Below, in pieces: positions 23,067 through 34,663 of a stretch of DNA of 64,000 nucleotides; position 1 is the first letter of the stretch; each line of letters opens with the position of its first letter. The DNA is taken from positions 1,798,001 through 1,862,000 of the forward strand of contig NC_134682.1 of the NCBI RefSeq assembly GCF_024713945.1. Reading direction: 5' to 3'. The notes under the pieces were generated by a model. The model was not told where the DNA came from and made no database searches. It saw only the letters and a list, made by a program, of their open reading frames with translations. A program made the position numbers and the translations under genes. This DNA is from Dermatophagoides farinae (taxonomy: Eukaryota; Arthropoda; Arachnida; Sarcoptiformes; Pyroglyphidae).

Positions 23067-23100
<34 letters not shown>

Positions 23101-23544
23101 TGGGTAAATATTACATTATTAAGAAGTAAAATGAGAAAAAAAAACCCCTCGAGTATAAGTTTTTTTTCATCATTCATCTTGAATCTGACATGCTGTATAC
23201 ATACATACAAATGTATGACGTTCATATGTAATATAATAACAAACACAACGCAATGAAAAAGGTTGGCAAACAAAACGAAACGAAACGAAACGAAAAAAAA
23301 AGATAAATTGAAAAGGAAATTGATAAATGGCCACTAAAATAAAAAAAAGGAAATTTAAATATTTCTAAAATTATCAATTTTCCTTTTGTTGACAATTTTT
23401 TTTTCTGTCTGTGTGCATGTGTGTGTTGCATCGATTGAAATGCACTGAATTTGTTTGGTTTTGTTGATGATGACAAAAATTCGGGATTGCCGTTTTTTTT
23501 TATTGGATTTTGATCAATAAAAAAAAAGAAAGAAATTCACTTAC
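22819..23544. other. Noncoding, between transposon and candidate MCTP exon
   Basis: AT-rich, with a (CA)n tract at about 23070-23098 and poly-A/T runs. Nothing gene-like. It contains the sequence after the strong donor at 23544, so it is probably intronic. Confidence 0.4.
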
Positions 23545-23926
23545 CGGAAATGGATACATTTTTTTTATTACCATTTATAATTGTAATACTTGATGATTGT
23601 CGATTATTATCATCATTATTATCATCATCATCATCATCAAAGTTGAGTTGATTATCGATACCATCATTGGTATTGGTGGTAGTGTTCATCACACGTTTAT
23701 TTTGTTGTTGTTGTTGTTGTTGTTGTTTATTTAATCTGGTTGTTCTTTCAATAATATCACCAACTATTGAAATACGACCAAAAGTTGTTGATGATAATCT
23801 TTGTTTTGATGTTGACGGTGTTGTTGTTGTTGTTGTGATTGGTTGTTTTGATTGATTTTTTGTTTTACGTTTACTATTGCTACTGCTACTGCTACCAACA
23901 CTTCTGATTAAACTTGATGAAAACAT
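23545..23926 (-). CDS. Candidate alternative first coding exon of MCTP
   Basis: From the ATG at 23926 the frame is open for 127 codons and meets a consensus donor (G then GTAAGTG at 23544). The peptide is Ser/Thr-rich and basic (SKRKTKNQSKQP), then FGRISIVGDIIERTTRLN, polyQ and an Asp/Asn run, ending VSISG. It ends in phase 1. The only well-formed phase-1 acceptor I found downstream is inside the MCTP large exon, TTCTTTCTTCATAG ending at 19663. Joining there gives [16 protein letters not shown] and a 1438-residue protein without the N-terminal hydrophobic stretches. The join is inferred from phase and site quality only. Otherwise this is an orphan exon of an unknown minus-strand transcript. 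Confidence 0.5.
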
Positions 23927-26900
23927 TTTCAATTTTGAATCATATGTTCTATATTAATGGATTTTGATTTTGTTGTTGTTGTTGTTGTTGTTGATGATGT
24001 TGATGATTTAATTCGGTATTTTAAATCAAAAAGAAAAAAAAATTGAAAAATACAAAATCCAATACACTATAGTAGTACATCATGGTATTATTTCTGCCAA
24101 CCTGTCAGCCATCACCACCACCACCACGACCACTATCGGTTGACAAATTTTTTGTTTTATTCTACCAAAAAAAAAAAAAAAAAAAAACAACGGAAATGTT
24201 AATTCATCATTTTCTTGAATGTTATCAAAATGTTGTGTGCATTTAAAGTGTTAATGATGATGATGATGATTTTTTTTTGGGTAAATAAAAATGAATGATC
24301 TCTATCTATGTAATAATAATGGAATTATTACACAGTCAATATCCATGTACATATATACAGATGTTTTGTTTGTTTAAACCGGGCGTATATATTATTATTA
24401 TTAATGTACAGAATGAAATTCTGTACATTAATAAACTGTGTGAGACAAAAAAAAAACAAAACATCCAGATGTTTCATTCTATTATGATGGTGGTTAATCC
24501 TTTTTTTCTATCTATCAAACATTCAGGTTTTTTTCCATTAGCCGAATTATCAATTCAAGGTAGTTGTTTTATCATCATCATTTTTTTTTTGGGTGAGAAA
24601 AAATATTTAAAAACTTTTTTTTTGTTTTGTTTGTCTACAATGTCTGAAACGAGTATTTTTTTGTGGGGGTGGACATATAAAAACAACATGTTCTGGAACA
24701 ATATCCAAATCATCGTCATCATCATCATTGCCGAAACGGAAATTTTCCACACTTGTCACCCATTTGGTTTTTTATATAATCTCATTATTATATATGGAAT
24801 AAAAATAAATGATCTAGTTGATGATGGTGATGATGTGATCCAGCAAGAATTTCGGTAATAAAACAAAAAAAAACAAACATAGTAAAAAAAAAATTTGTCA
24901 TGACTTGGCTTAAAAAACAACAATAAACAAATTATTCTTCATTATCGTTATTGTCGTCGTTATTTGTCATGTTATATGTTACAAAATACTTGAATTCTAG
25001 CTAGAATTGTAGCCTAGTTTTTTGTTTGTTATAATGTATTTTATCATCATAAGTTAAATAAATGAGAATTTCATTTAAATGAAATAACAATCTAAATGTG
25101 ATCTAAAATGAGAATTTGTTTGTGATCCAAAATAATAATCACCATTATTATGTTATTATTATGATGATGATGATGATGATGATCAAGGAAAGAAAAATGT
25201 GGAAAAAAAACCAGGTCATTCTGGTTTAATAAATATTTTACACATTTCTCCAGAATCTAATTTCAGTACAAGCTTGTTTGTTTGTTTGTTTGGTTGTTTA
25301 TTTGACAAATTTTGGTTCCTAGTGAATTAATTGAATTGAACAAATAAACCGCATATGCACCGTGTGTGTGTACAATATGATATGGACATTTTCATTGTAT
25401 GGCCCACAAAAAAAATGGCAGATATCAAATTTTTTTTTATATCAACCAGTCAGCCAACTAGCCAAAAAAAAAAACAACCAATATAACCAGGTAACGTGAA
25501 AAATATTAAAAGCGTACCGGTGCATTTACATATGTGTCTAAATCTAAATTTAGATTAAAATTTATTCTCCACAATGATCATAATGACATCCTTTGAAAGC
25601 AAAAAAAAAAACTTTGCACCAATGATTATGGTGAACAGAGAAAAAAAACAATTTTTTTTCCATCGTCATCCACATCATTTGTATTCACAACAGGATTGTC
25701 ATGAATTTTGTTGTTGTCGTTGTTGTTGTTGTTGGTTTTTTTCATTTTTTTTCCACACACACACACGAACAATTTATCTCTATGAATGTTTGTTTGTGTG
25801 TGTGTGTGTGTGTTTCGTTGCAAATGATAATCAAATAAATTGATTCTCCATTTTTCTTTCTGAAGGACATTACACACACACACACACACAATGGTTGAAA
25901 GTGGTCTATTTGGTTTTTTTTTTGGCATTTCATTTCATTATGATTGTCAACCAGTAGATATTTTTGGTTGTGCAATTTCAGTGCAAAAAATTTCTGTTTT
26001 TCAATGGAATCTATTCTCGTTTTTTGTCTGTGTGTGTGTGTGCGTGTGAAATTATTTAACCGGATTCGTTATTGTTTGGCAAAAAAAAAAAATTGGAAAA
26101 TGATTGACAGATTCTGGTGATGTTGGAAAAAACTTTTCAGATATAACTGACTATGATGCTATGATTATGGTTCTGGTGTTTATGATTTCACATGAATTTT
26201 TTTTCATGCAAAATTGGAATCTTTTTTGCATTTCAATTATTTTATTTTATTTTTTTTCTGTTTTCACATATCAAACAACATTTAGCATATATTGACATTG
26301 ACATTGATAAATTTCAATATTTACAAAATCATTCATGTGTTTGACAATTGAAATTGGCAATTCTTAATCATCATCATTGATTGATTGATTTATTTCTTAC
26401 AAATCTTTGAATAGTTGTAAAATTTTCTATTTTCTTCTCAATACAAACACACACACACACACATGCACTTACACATACATACACATTAATTATAAGTCGT
26501 AGGCTGTTGTTGTTGTTGTTTTTTTTGACATCTTAACTATCACTAAATAATAATAATGATTGCTTGTTGCAAGAAATTTCCATTGAAATTCTTGATTAGA
26601 AACAGTGATAAAAAAGCATTAATTATATAATTGCAATAATGACTCACCAGTGATAAAATAAATTATTATATGCGTTGTAAATCTGTTGATGATGATGATG
26701 GTTAAAACTGGTTGATTTTTTTTTTGGCAAATATATTGAATATATGAATCAAGAAACAAAGATGAAAACTTTGATGTGTGTGTGAAAGTTATGAATTTTC
26801 AAACTTTTTTTTTTGAAATTGATCGAAAATATCGAATTTTGTTTTTGATTAATGATTATTGAATCGATTTATTTGAATTGAATGACTGAAATTCTATCCA

Positions 26901-29393
26901 CTATTAGATCCAAGAATCCAATGAAATGAAATAGTTTGCGTGTCTGTCTCTATATGTGTGTGTTACAATATTTGGAACTTATTTTTTTTTTTATATAGCT
27001 AGTGGTTCAATTTTCAAGACGCTTACGTTATCGTTAAAGAACGGCTTGAATATATAATAATATTTTGAATGAGAACAACAACAACAACAAAAAAAAATGG
27101 CGCGCAAGTGTAATAATAATAACCCGATAGATCATGACAACAAAAAAAAAAAAAAAAAAATACTTGAACCAAATCTTTATTTGAAATGATGCTGATAAAG
27201 TGACTGACTGATGATATGGTTTTTATTACAATTTTTTTTTTGGTTCTCATCCAACTCACTAAATCCTAATATCTAGATTCTAGATTCTAGAATCTAATGC
27301 AATTTTGTTTCTTTTTTTTTCTTTCTATGAACTAGAATAAACCAGATTTATGTTTCCCGGTTCATGATATACATTGTCAATTTTGGTTGTTTTTTTTTTT
27401 TGGTCTGCCAGTCAAACACAACATGGATGATGGTCCGGTCGGTCACACATATGAACACATAATGGATGTGTTGATGATGGTAGTGGTTGAATATTTTTTT
27501 TTCGTTTATTGTCAACCATAGAATTGATGATTTATATTCTGGATCAACGAAAAAAAAAAATATTTGAAATACTGGCGCTTGTTTTTTTTTCTCGTTGGTT
27601 GATTGGTTGTTTGAATATACATGAATCATAAAAATTGACTGAATTTTGATGATGATGATGATGATGATTATTCATTCCATTTCCTGGACGTCTTTCATAT
27701 GTCATGGAATTTTTTTTTTTTTTTTTGTTGAGAATGAATGAAAATTTAACGACTCATTATAATGGTTCATTTCGTTTGAGACGGGAAGATTCTTAATTTT
27801 TTTTTCTCTTTTCCAGCCCATTAATCGATATTTTTTTCCAGGTGGTTCTGAGTTTTTTTTCCATATAAATGAATCTCATTTTTTTTCGATGAAAAACAAA
27901 ATATGATTCGGAAATCATCGGAAACAACAATCGATAATGGACAAAATTGAGGAGATCAAATTTTTAAAGTTTGATTTAAAGTTAGATAAAAATCTTGCCA
28001 ATTTAAATAAAAGAAAAACAAAATATTATTCTCTACCTCTCGATGATTGTAACCATGTGTGTTGCCATGTTGTTGTAATGGCTATGTAGTTTTGAAACAA
28101 TTCGCGATGATAAAAATTTTTTTTTAGAAAAAAAATACAAAAAAAAATGGATTTCATTTGAATCTGATCCATTCATATAGGATAGGACATTATTGTTTTT
28201 TTTTCTTATTGTGTTGCTATCCTCGTTGATGTGGATGGATTATATAAACATGCAACATGTCAAAGGCATGATTTTTTTTATATTAATTAAAATAATATTT
28301 AATACGATTTATTAGTTTTTTTTGAAAGATAATAACCATAGCAATTAGTCTAAAGATAGTTATAGTTAATAGTCATGGCTAGGATTCTAAAGTCCTCAAT
28401 CATCAATGTGACGTTTTTGTGTTCTTTATTAAGAAAATTCTCCATAAAAGCGGTATGTAAATTGTAATGAAATTGAATGAATTTAAAATTAATTCAATAA
28501 AAAACAATCTATTTTGATAAACTATATACTAGGATTATCGACCGCCATGATATTTTCAATCAAAACAAAAACAAAAAAAAATCATTCGTACTTGCCATTA
28601 TCATTAAATTTTGTTTGTTAAATCGAATATATATACTGAAGAAAACTAAAAGGATCATGGTGATGATGATGATTGGGAAAAAAATGGATTTATCTGAAAT
28701 ATAAAAAAAAAATAAATAAAACGAGGGTTTTTGTTTCGCTTCAATGATGATTATTATGTTATTACCCATATATTGATATTTTGGTTGTAATTGCACCCAA
28801 ACTTATCAACATTATCATCGAATCCTCGATCGATTTGAATATTGAAATGATGATATGAATGAATGAATGAATGAAAAATGTGTCTTTGAATTTATTTTCT
28901 ATACAAATTTTCCCCAAGACTAGCAATAATAAGATCATCATCATGTTTTTATGCCTGCTTGCTTGTTATTGTTGCTGAACAATCATATCGAACCATTTTT
29001 TTTTCTTGGTTTTTTGTTGATGAAGATTTTAGTGATTGATTGACAAAATATTCACCACTTTATGTGTGTGTGTGTGTGCCTTCGATCACACAAACACATA
29101 TCGCTTGTCAATAATAAGTAATCGAATATATATTGTATCCTTGGTGTTCAATATGGTGGGCAAAAATTAATAGTTACTGTATCGATTACGATTCATTCAT
29201 TCATTCATTCATTCAAATTTATATATTGACTTTGATGCGACATTCAAGAATTTTTTCTTTTATTGCAAATCTCACTAATGCACCGAATATCATTATCATC
29301 ATCATCAAATTTATCGATTTTTCAAATTTTATGGATGTAAAAACAATAAAACAAAACCATCGACAAATAACTAATAATAATAATAAAGATAAT
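23927..29393. other. Intergenic, 5.5 kb, no supported gene
   Basis: Divergent interval between the MCTP-side exon (-) and the Cys-rich membrane protein (+). It holds microsatellite-like (GTT)n, (GAT)n, (CA)n and poly-A/T tracts, a perfect 17-bp-arm inverted repeat (24398-24434), and several low-complexity frames. The longest, at 24295-24858 (187 codons), is rich in Ile/Phe, spans that inverted repeat and has no recognisable domain. Confidence 0.45.
24398..24434. repeat. Perfect inverted repeat, 17-bp arms, 3-nt spacer
   Basis: TTATTAATGTACAGAAT at 24398-24414, spacer GAA, and its exact reverse complement at 24418-24434. It could form a cruciform or RNA hairpin. No matching target-site duplication or second copy was noticed. 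Confidence 0.9.
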
Positions 29394-31085
29394 ATGAATA
29401 TTAATTATCGTTTCGAGACAATCAGATTTCATCATCATCATCATCATCATCATATTTTTCACATCATTTTCATCATCATTATTATTTTTTATTTTTCATT
29501 TTCCAATATATTGGTTATGGCCACTATACCGGAGTATAATCACCATAATCATATTCATTATTCATCATCATCATCATCATCATCAAAATCTTTATTGAAT
29601 ACGACAAATTCCTTAACAACAACAACAACAATAACGCCATCACATCATACAATTAGTCATCATCGACAACAATGTGAAAATTCATCCGATTGTGATTCAA
29701 ATCTTATTTGCCATAATCATACTTGTCTATGTTCATTGGGACAAGTTTATTTTCATTTTAAAAAACATATACCATCCGATTCAAAAGGAATGTGTATCTA
29801 TTATGAACAGGCACTTTCATGTACTAATGATGATGAATGTCAAGATATTGATATAAATGTTGTTTGTGATCATCAATGGGGACGTTGTCGTTGTAGACGT
29901 GGTTTTTTTCTAAATGCTAAAACAAAATATTGTCAAAAGGCAAGAATACCATACATTTTTATCATAATTTATTAACCAAATTTAATTCTCTCTCCATGAT
30001 AGATTAATCATTATGAAATGAATTCAAAACCATACAGACCGATTTTGAAATTATCAAGCAACAACAACAATAAAATGACACAACAATCTACAGTACCTAT
30101 ATTATCACGTCGGCCACAATATTTTCGTTTAGGTACAAGTTGTCAGAAAAAATCCGAAAAATTAGATTGTCCAGCTGAATATAGTTATTGTTTTGAACGT
30201 AAATGTCAATGTTGGCCAGAATTTGAATTCTGGGAAGATCCAGAATTTTCATTATCAAATGCAGAAAATAATAGTGGTGTATCATCATTACAGTTGATAA
30301 CAAAAGAATTATTGAAAATTGCATCCGAACATGTTGATGTGTTAGGTGAAAGTGATTGGAATGATGGAATGAAAATCGGTAAATGTCTTAGAAAAATTTG
30401 TGACACCGATGATGATTGTCGTAGTAATAATAATGGTGCTGTTACTGGTCGAAATTCAAATCTTGTCTGTAATAATACGGTTTGCGAATGTGCATATGGG
30501 TATGCAATACATCGTGATACACATGTATGTGTAAAGTTATTATTACGACGACCAAGTTGTGATTTAACCTGTAAAATAATTGGCAGTCTATTTGCATCGA
30601 TATTTGTATTAACATTAATCTATTGGTGTTTTTATTGTTGTGTGGCAATCGTAAAAAATTTTCATCATCATCATCATCATCATCATCAACATCACCATAA
30701 TCAACATAATCGTCGTCAAACACAAATGGATGAAACGGATATAATTTTAAATCTAATCAATAGACGACAATCATTATCAAATTCGATAGCATCATTTTTA
30801 ACAAAAATGGATAAACCACCAACATATGATGAAGTAATGAGTGATGATGATTGTGTTAATACATCACAATCATCATCATCAGCATCATCATCGATACAAA
30901 GACCACAGTATATTGAAATGAAAGAAATATTACCAAGATATTGTTCATTATGGAAACTTGAATCAAATTTAAATAATCCATCATCACAACAACAACAACA
31001 ACAACAACAGAATAATGAAGAATATGAGATTATTAATTGTCAAAATCCTAATGATAATGATGATGATGATAATGATGGACAATGA
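29394..31085 (+). CDS. Cys-rich single-pass membrane protein with PPxY motif
   Basis: Exons 29394-29939 and 30003-31085 join in phase 0 to give 542 residues. The intron is 63 bp and starts with GC (CAAAAG then GCAAGA), ending in ATAG. Seen: a His run and a hydrophobic signal-like segment at about residues 30-50; an extracellular part with three Cys-rich EB/EGF-like modules (CENSSDCDSNLICHNHTCLC, then CTNDDECQDIDINVVC...GRCRCRRGF, and CDTDDDCRS...CECAYGY); one transmembrane helix (IIGSLFASIFVLTLIYWCFYCCVAIV); and a cytosolic tail with a His run, PPTYDEV (a PPxY motif that could bind WW domains), polyQ and an acidic end. Spaced C-x-C pairs resemble EB modules of arthropod and nematode surface proteins. 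I do not recognise the orthologue. The start is uncertain: an in-frame ATG at 29331 and the open frame back to 29133 also fit. Confidence 0.72.
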
Positions 31086-34025
31086 TGATGATCAACATCA
31101 TTTTTTATAAAATTTTTACATTGTGTTTACAAAGTATTTTTTTCTTCATTTTTATCTCTGTTGTTTCATAACTGTTTTTACTTTTACACATACAAAAAAA
31201 AACATATAATCAGGTATATAATAAATCGAAAAAATGTTTTGGTTTTTCATTTTCACTTTTTCACTGTACAATCAGATTCAATGTGAACGTTTTATTCATT
31301 TTATATAAATTGAAAATTGAAAATTTCAAAACAAAAATCAATGATGCCCATCCATCCATCCATCCATCCATCCATCATGATGATGATCTCGACCATCAAA
31401 AAAAAAAAAAAAAAAAAAAAATTCAAAACGGAAGCATACAAATCACATGCACTGAAAGTCTCACGAATATTATCATCATTTTTTTTAGCCGACTGTAATC
31501 AAATTTCGTCGTTTTTTTTCAAACAATTTCAGCTAATTTCCATTTTCTTATTATTATTGATCGATAATCATGATGCTCAAATGAAAAAATTTGACTAGAC
31601 GATGATGATGATGATGAAAAATTCATTTTCACTTAATCATCATAATCATTATTATTGATGCCAGGAAAAAAAGAATTCATTCGAAGAAAATGAAGAAAAT
31701 GTTATCATCATCTTCATTACATTCATAGATAAAAACCGGAAAGAAAAAAAAACTAAAAACATGAAAATTTGGATCAATTTTTTTTCTTGTATTTTTGTTC
31801 CAAAAAGAAAAATATTTATTCCCATGAAACAATTGGCGATTAAAAACATTGTTTGCATGTGTGTGTGTGTGTTGAACGATTTTTAACCGTTATTATTGTT
31901 GTGTGTTATTGTTGTAGATAAATCGATCGATTCAATCGATCTATTCGAGAACATTGATGATGATGATGATGATGATTGGTTGGTTGAAAAACGGTAGTTT
32001 TTTTTTGTTTTGTTTTTTTTTACTTTTGTTTTCATAAAGGTAAAAGGAGTGGATGGACCCGAAATGAGGAAATGAATGAACTAGCAATGATGATGATGAT
32101 GATAATATCGTTTGAATTCAAGTTGTTGTTGTTGTTATTGCTGCTGTTGTTTTATGTTGCCCATTATCGTTGCCGTTTTATCGTTCATAATTTTTTTTGT
32201 TTTGTATTTTGCATTTTTTTTTTTTATAATTTCAAAATTTTCTCCCCCTCTTAAATTAGTGCATCCAAGCATTTTTTTTTTGTTTGTTTCACATTTATTT
32301 CCCCATCTGATTCTTTTTTTTTTTGTTTTGTTTTGGTTTTTGTCTGCTTGAAATTGGATTTAAAACTTCAAGTTTTTGGCTCATTGTTTTATTCGAACGG
32401 AATTGACAATGAGGTGGAAAAAAAACACTAATGATCAATACATGTTTGATTCGATTTACCGCATATTAATGATTGAATGTTTAACCACGAACACATTGTT
32501 TCTGTATGATATAATGTTAAATATTAGTTTGTGTGGCAAAAATATTATCATCATCATCAGTCGTCATATATCATATATATAATATATGATTTAGATGCAG
32601 TGGTTTTTTGTTTGTTAATCGTTAATGATTTTGATCGAATTTTTTTCTTTTTCTTATTATCTACATCATCATCATCATCATCATCATCATCACCATCATC
32701 GTTTTTATTATTATTATTATTGAATGGCTGATTAGTAAAAAACAACGAAAACGTTTAAGTGTTTTCTTTCTTTCTATATTATTGTAATCGATCCATAAGA
32801 GAGCGGAATACGGCTTTGAAAGTGATTGATGGACAATCTGTAACAACAACAGAAACAGCAACAGCAGCAATAAATAATAAATACAAATAACAAATCTTTT
32901 TCAAACCTTTTAATGATGATTAAATCGGTTCGTTATTTTTTTTTATTTTTTTATTTTTTTGTTCATTCCATCCGGATCGGACAGTCATGAGTGAAGAAGA
33001 AAAAATACATTGATGGCCACTGCCATCATTGCTTCTTCATTATCATCATTTTGGAAGATTGAAAACAAAAAAATTTGAAATGAAAATCTAGCATTATCAT
33101 CATCAAATGATGATGGCTTGTTTTGTTTCATTTTCATTTTGGATGATGAACAAAAAAAAGTAGGTGTGTGTGTGTCCATGTATTCTAGATTGATGATGAA
33201 TGGTTGACCGATGGTTTTCAGAGCCAAAAAAAAAATTTTTTTTTTCCGTTTGTTTCATTTGTTTGTTACCATTCACTATTGTTATTGTGATAGTAGTATA
33301 ATTGTTTGTTTGTTTGTAAATCTGATCTATATCACCGAAACACACACACACATATACATTGTTTTATTTCACAATTCAATATTGAATTATTATTATGAAA
33401 TAATTTTTTTTACAAGAAAAAAAAACACCGGAAGTGATTAGGATTCTCCAGGTGGAAACAAGTGAATAAACATTCACAATGATGATGGATCATTTGTAAA
33501 TAGTGAGTTTGGAAATTAAATTTCTATAAATTTCCATTTTCTCACTCTCTCTCTTTAGTTCTTTATTCGAATCAATCATTAATTATCATAATTATCACAT
33601 GATTTATGAACAAAATCTAAAAGAAAAAAAAAGAAAAATATTTTTGTACTAAAATAAAAAACAAATATATACACACCTGGTTGAACTAATCTGGTAATAA
33701 TGCTATATTAATACAGACAAATATGTCGTCCATCAATGAATGATACCCGGGAAATTAAGTTACAAATAACCAAAAAAAACAAATATAGAGGCATCATATA
33801 AAATAATTTGTTCATCATCAACATCATCATCATCATCATCATCATCAATTATTGGATAATGATAAGTGCATAGTAGTTTGTTTTTAGATTTTAGCCAGCA
33901 TTTTCAGTATTTTGATTTACAGGTGGCTAATTTATTATATAACCATGATGTGGTTAGTATATATAGCTGCAACATTTATATTTTTCTTTTTTCATTCAAC
34001 AAAATATCGATTCTATCGATAGGAT

Positions 34026-34201
<176 letters not shown>

Positions 34202-34600
34202 GATGAAAAATTAATTAATTCGTTCATCACTTTTATCAATGATAATGATAAAGATGTTTAATTAGAAAGAAATTAAGAAATTAAATTTTGTCAATATTGT
34301 GTTCGATTGATTTTCGTTGTTGTTTTTTTTTCTCATTCAACGATATAATGGATAATTGTCCAATAATAAGACGAAAAAAAAAAATTTCTAATCAGAAAAT
34401 CTTTTTTATTTATTTCAAATCCAGATTAACAAAATCAAAAAAAAAAATGGTCATGATTATCACATAAGTCGTTGTTTTTCATTCATTCATTTGTTGTTGT
34501 TGATAGAATTAATCAGATGTGAAAGAGTTGATCACGATAATCTCATCTACATAATGAAAAAAAAAATAAATAAAAACAAGTGAACAAACAAGTGACCCAC

Positions 34601-34663
34601 AAGTCAGTTTTGATGTGTGAGCACTCATTTTCAAAATTAAAAGTCAGTTTTGATGTGTGAGCA
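34601..34663. repeat. Short direct repeat, 23 bp at 40-bp spacing
   Basis: The same 23 bases, beginning AAGTCAGTTTTGATGTG, occur at 34601-34623 and 34641-34663, separated by 17 bp. A small local tandem duplication; no function seen. Confidence 0.9.

Noticed and set aside
24295-24858. 187-codon plus-strand frame
   Set aside because: Ile/Phe-rich low-complexity translation across a perfect inverted repeat and poly-T runs; no domain, and no codon pattern like the real genes nearby.
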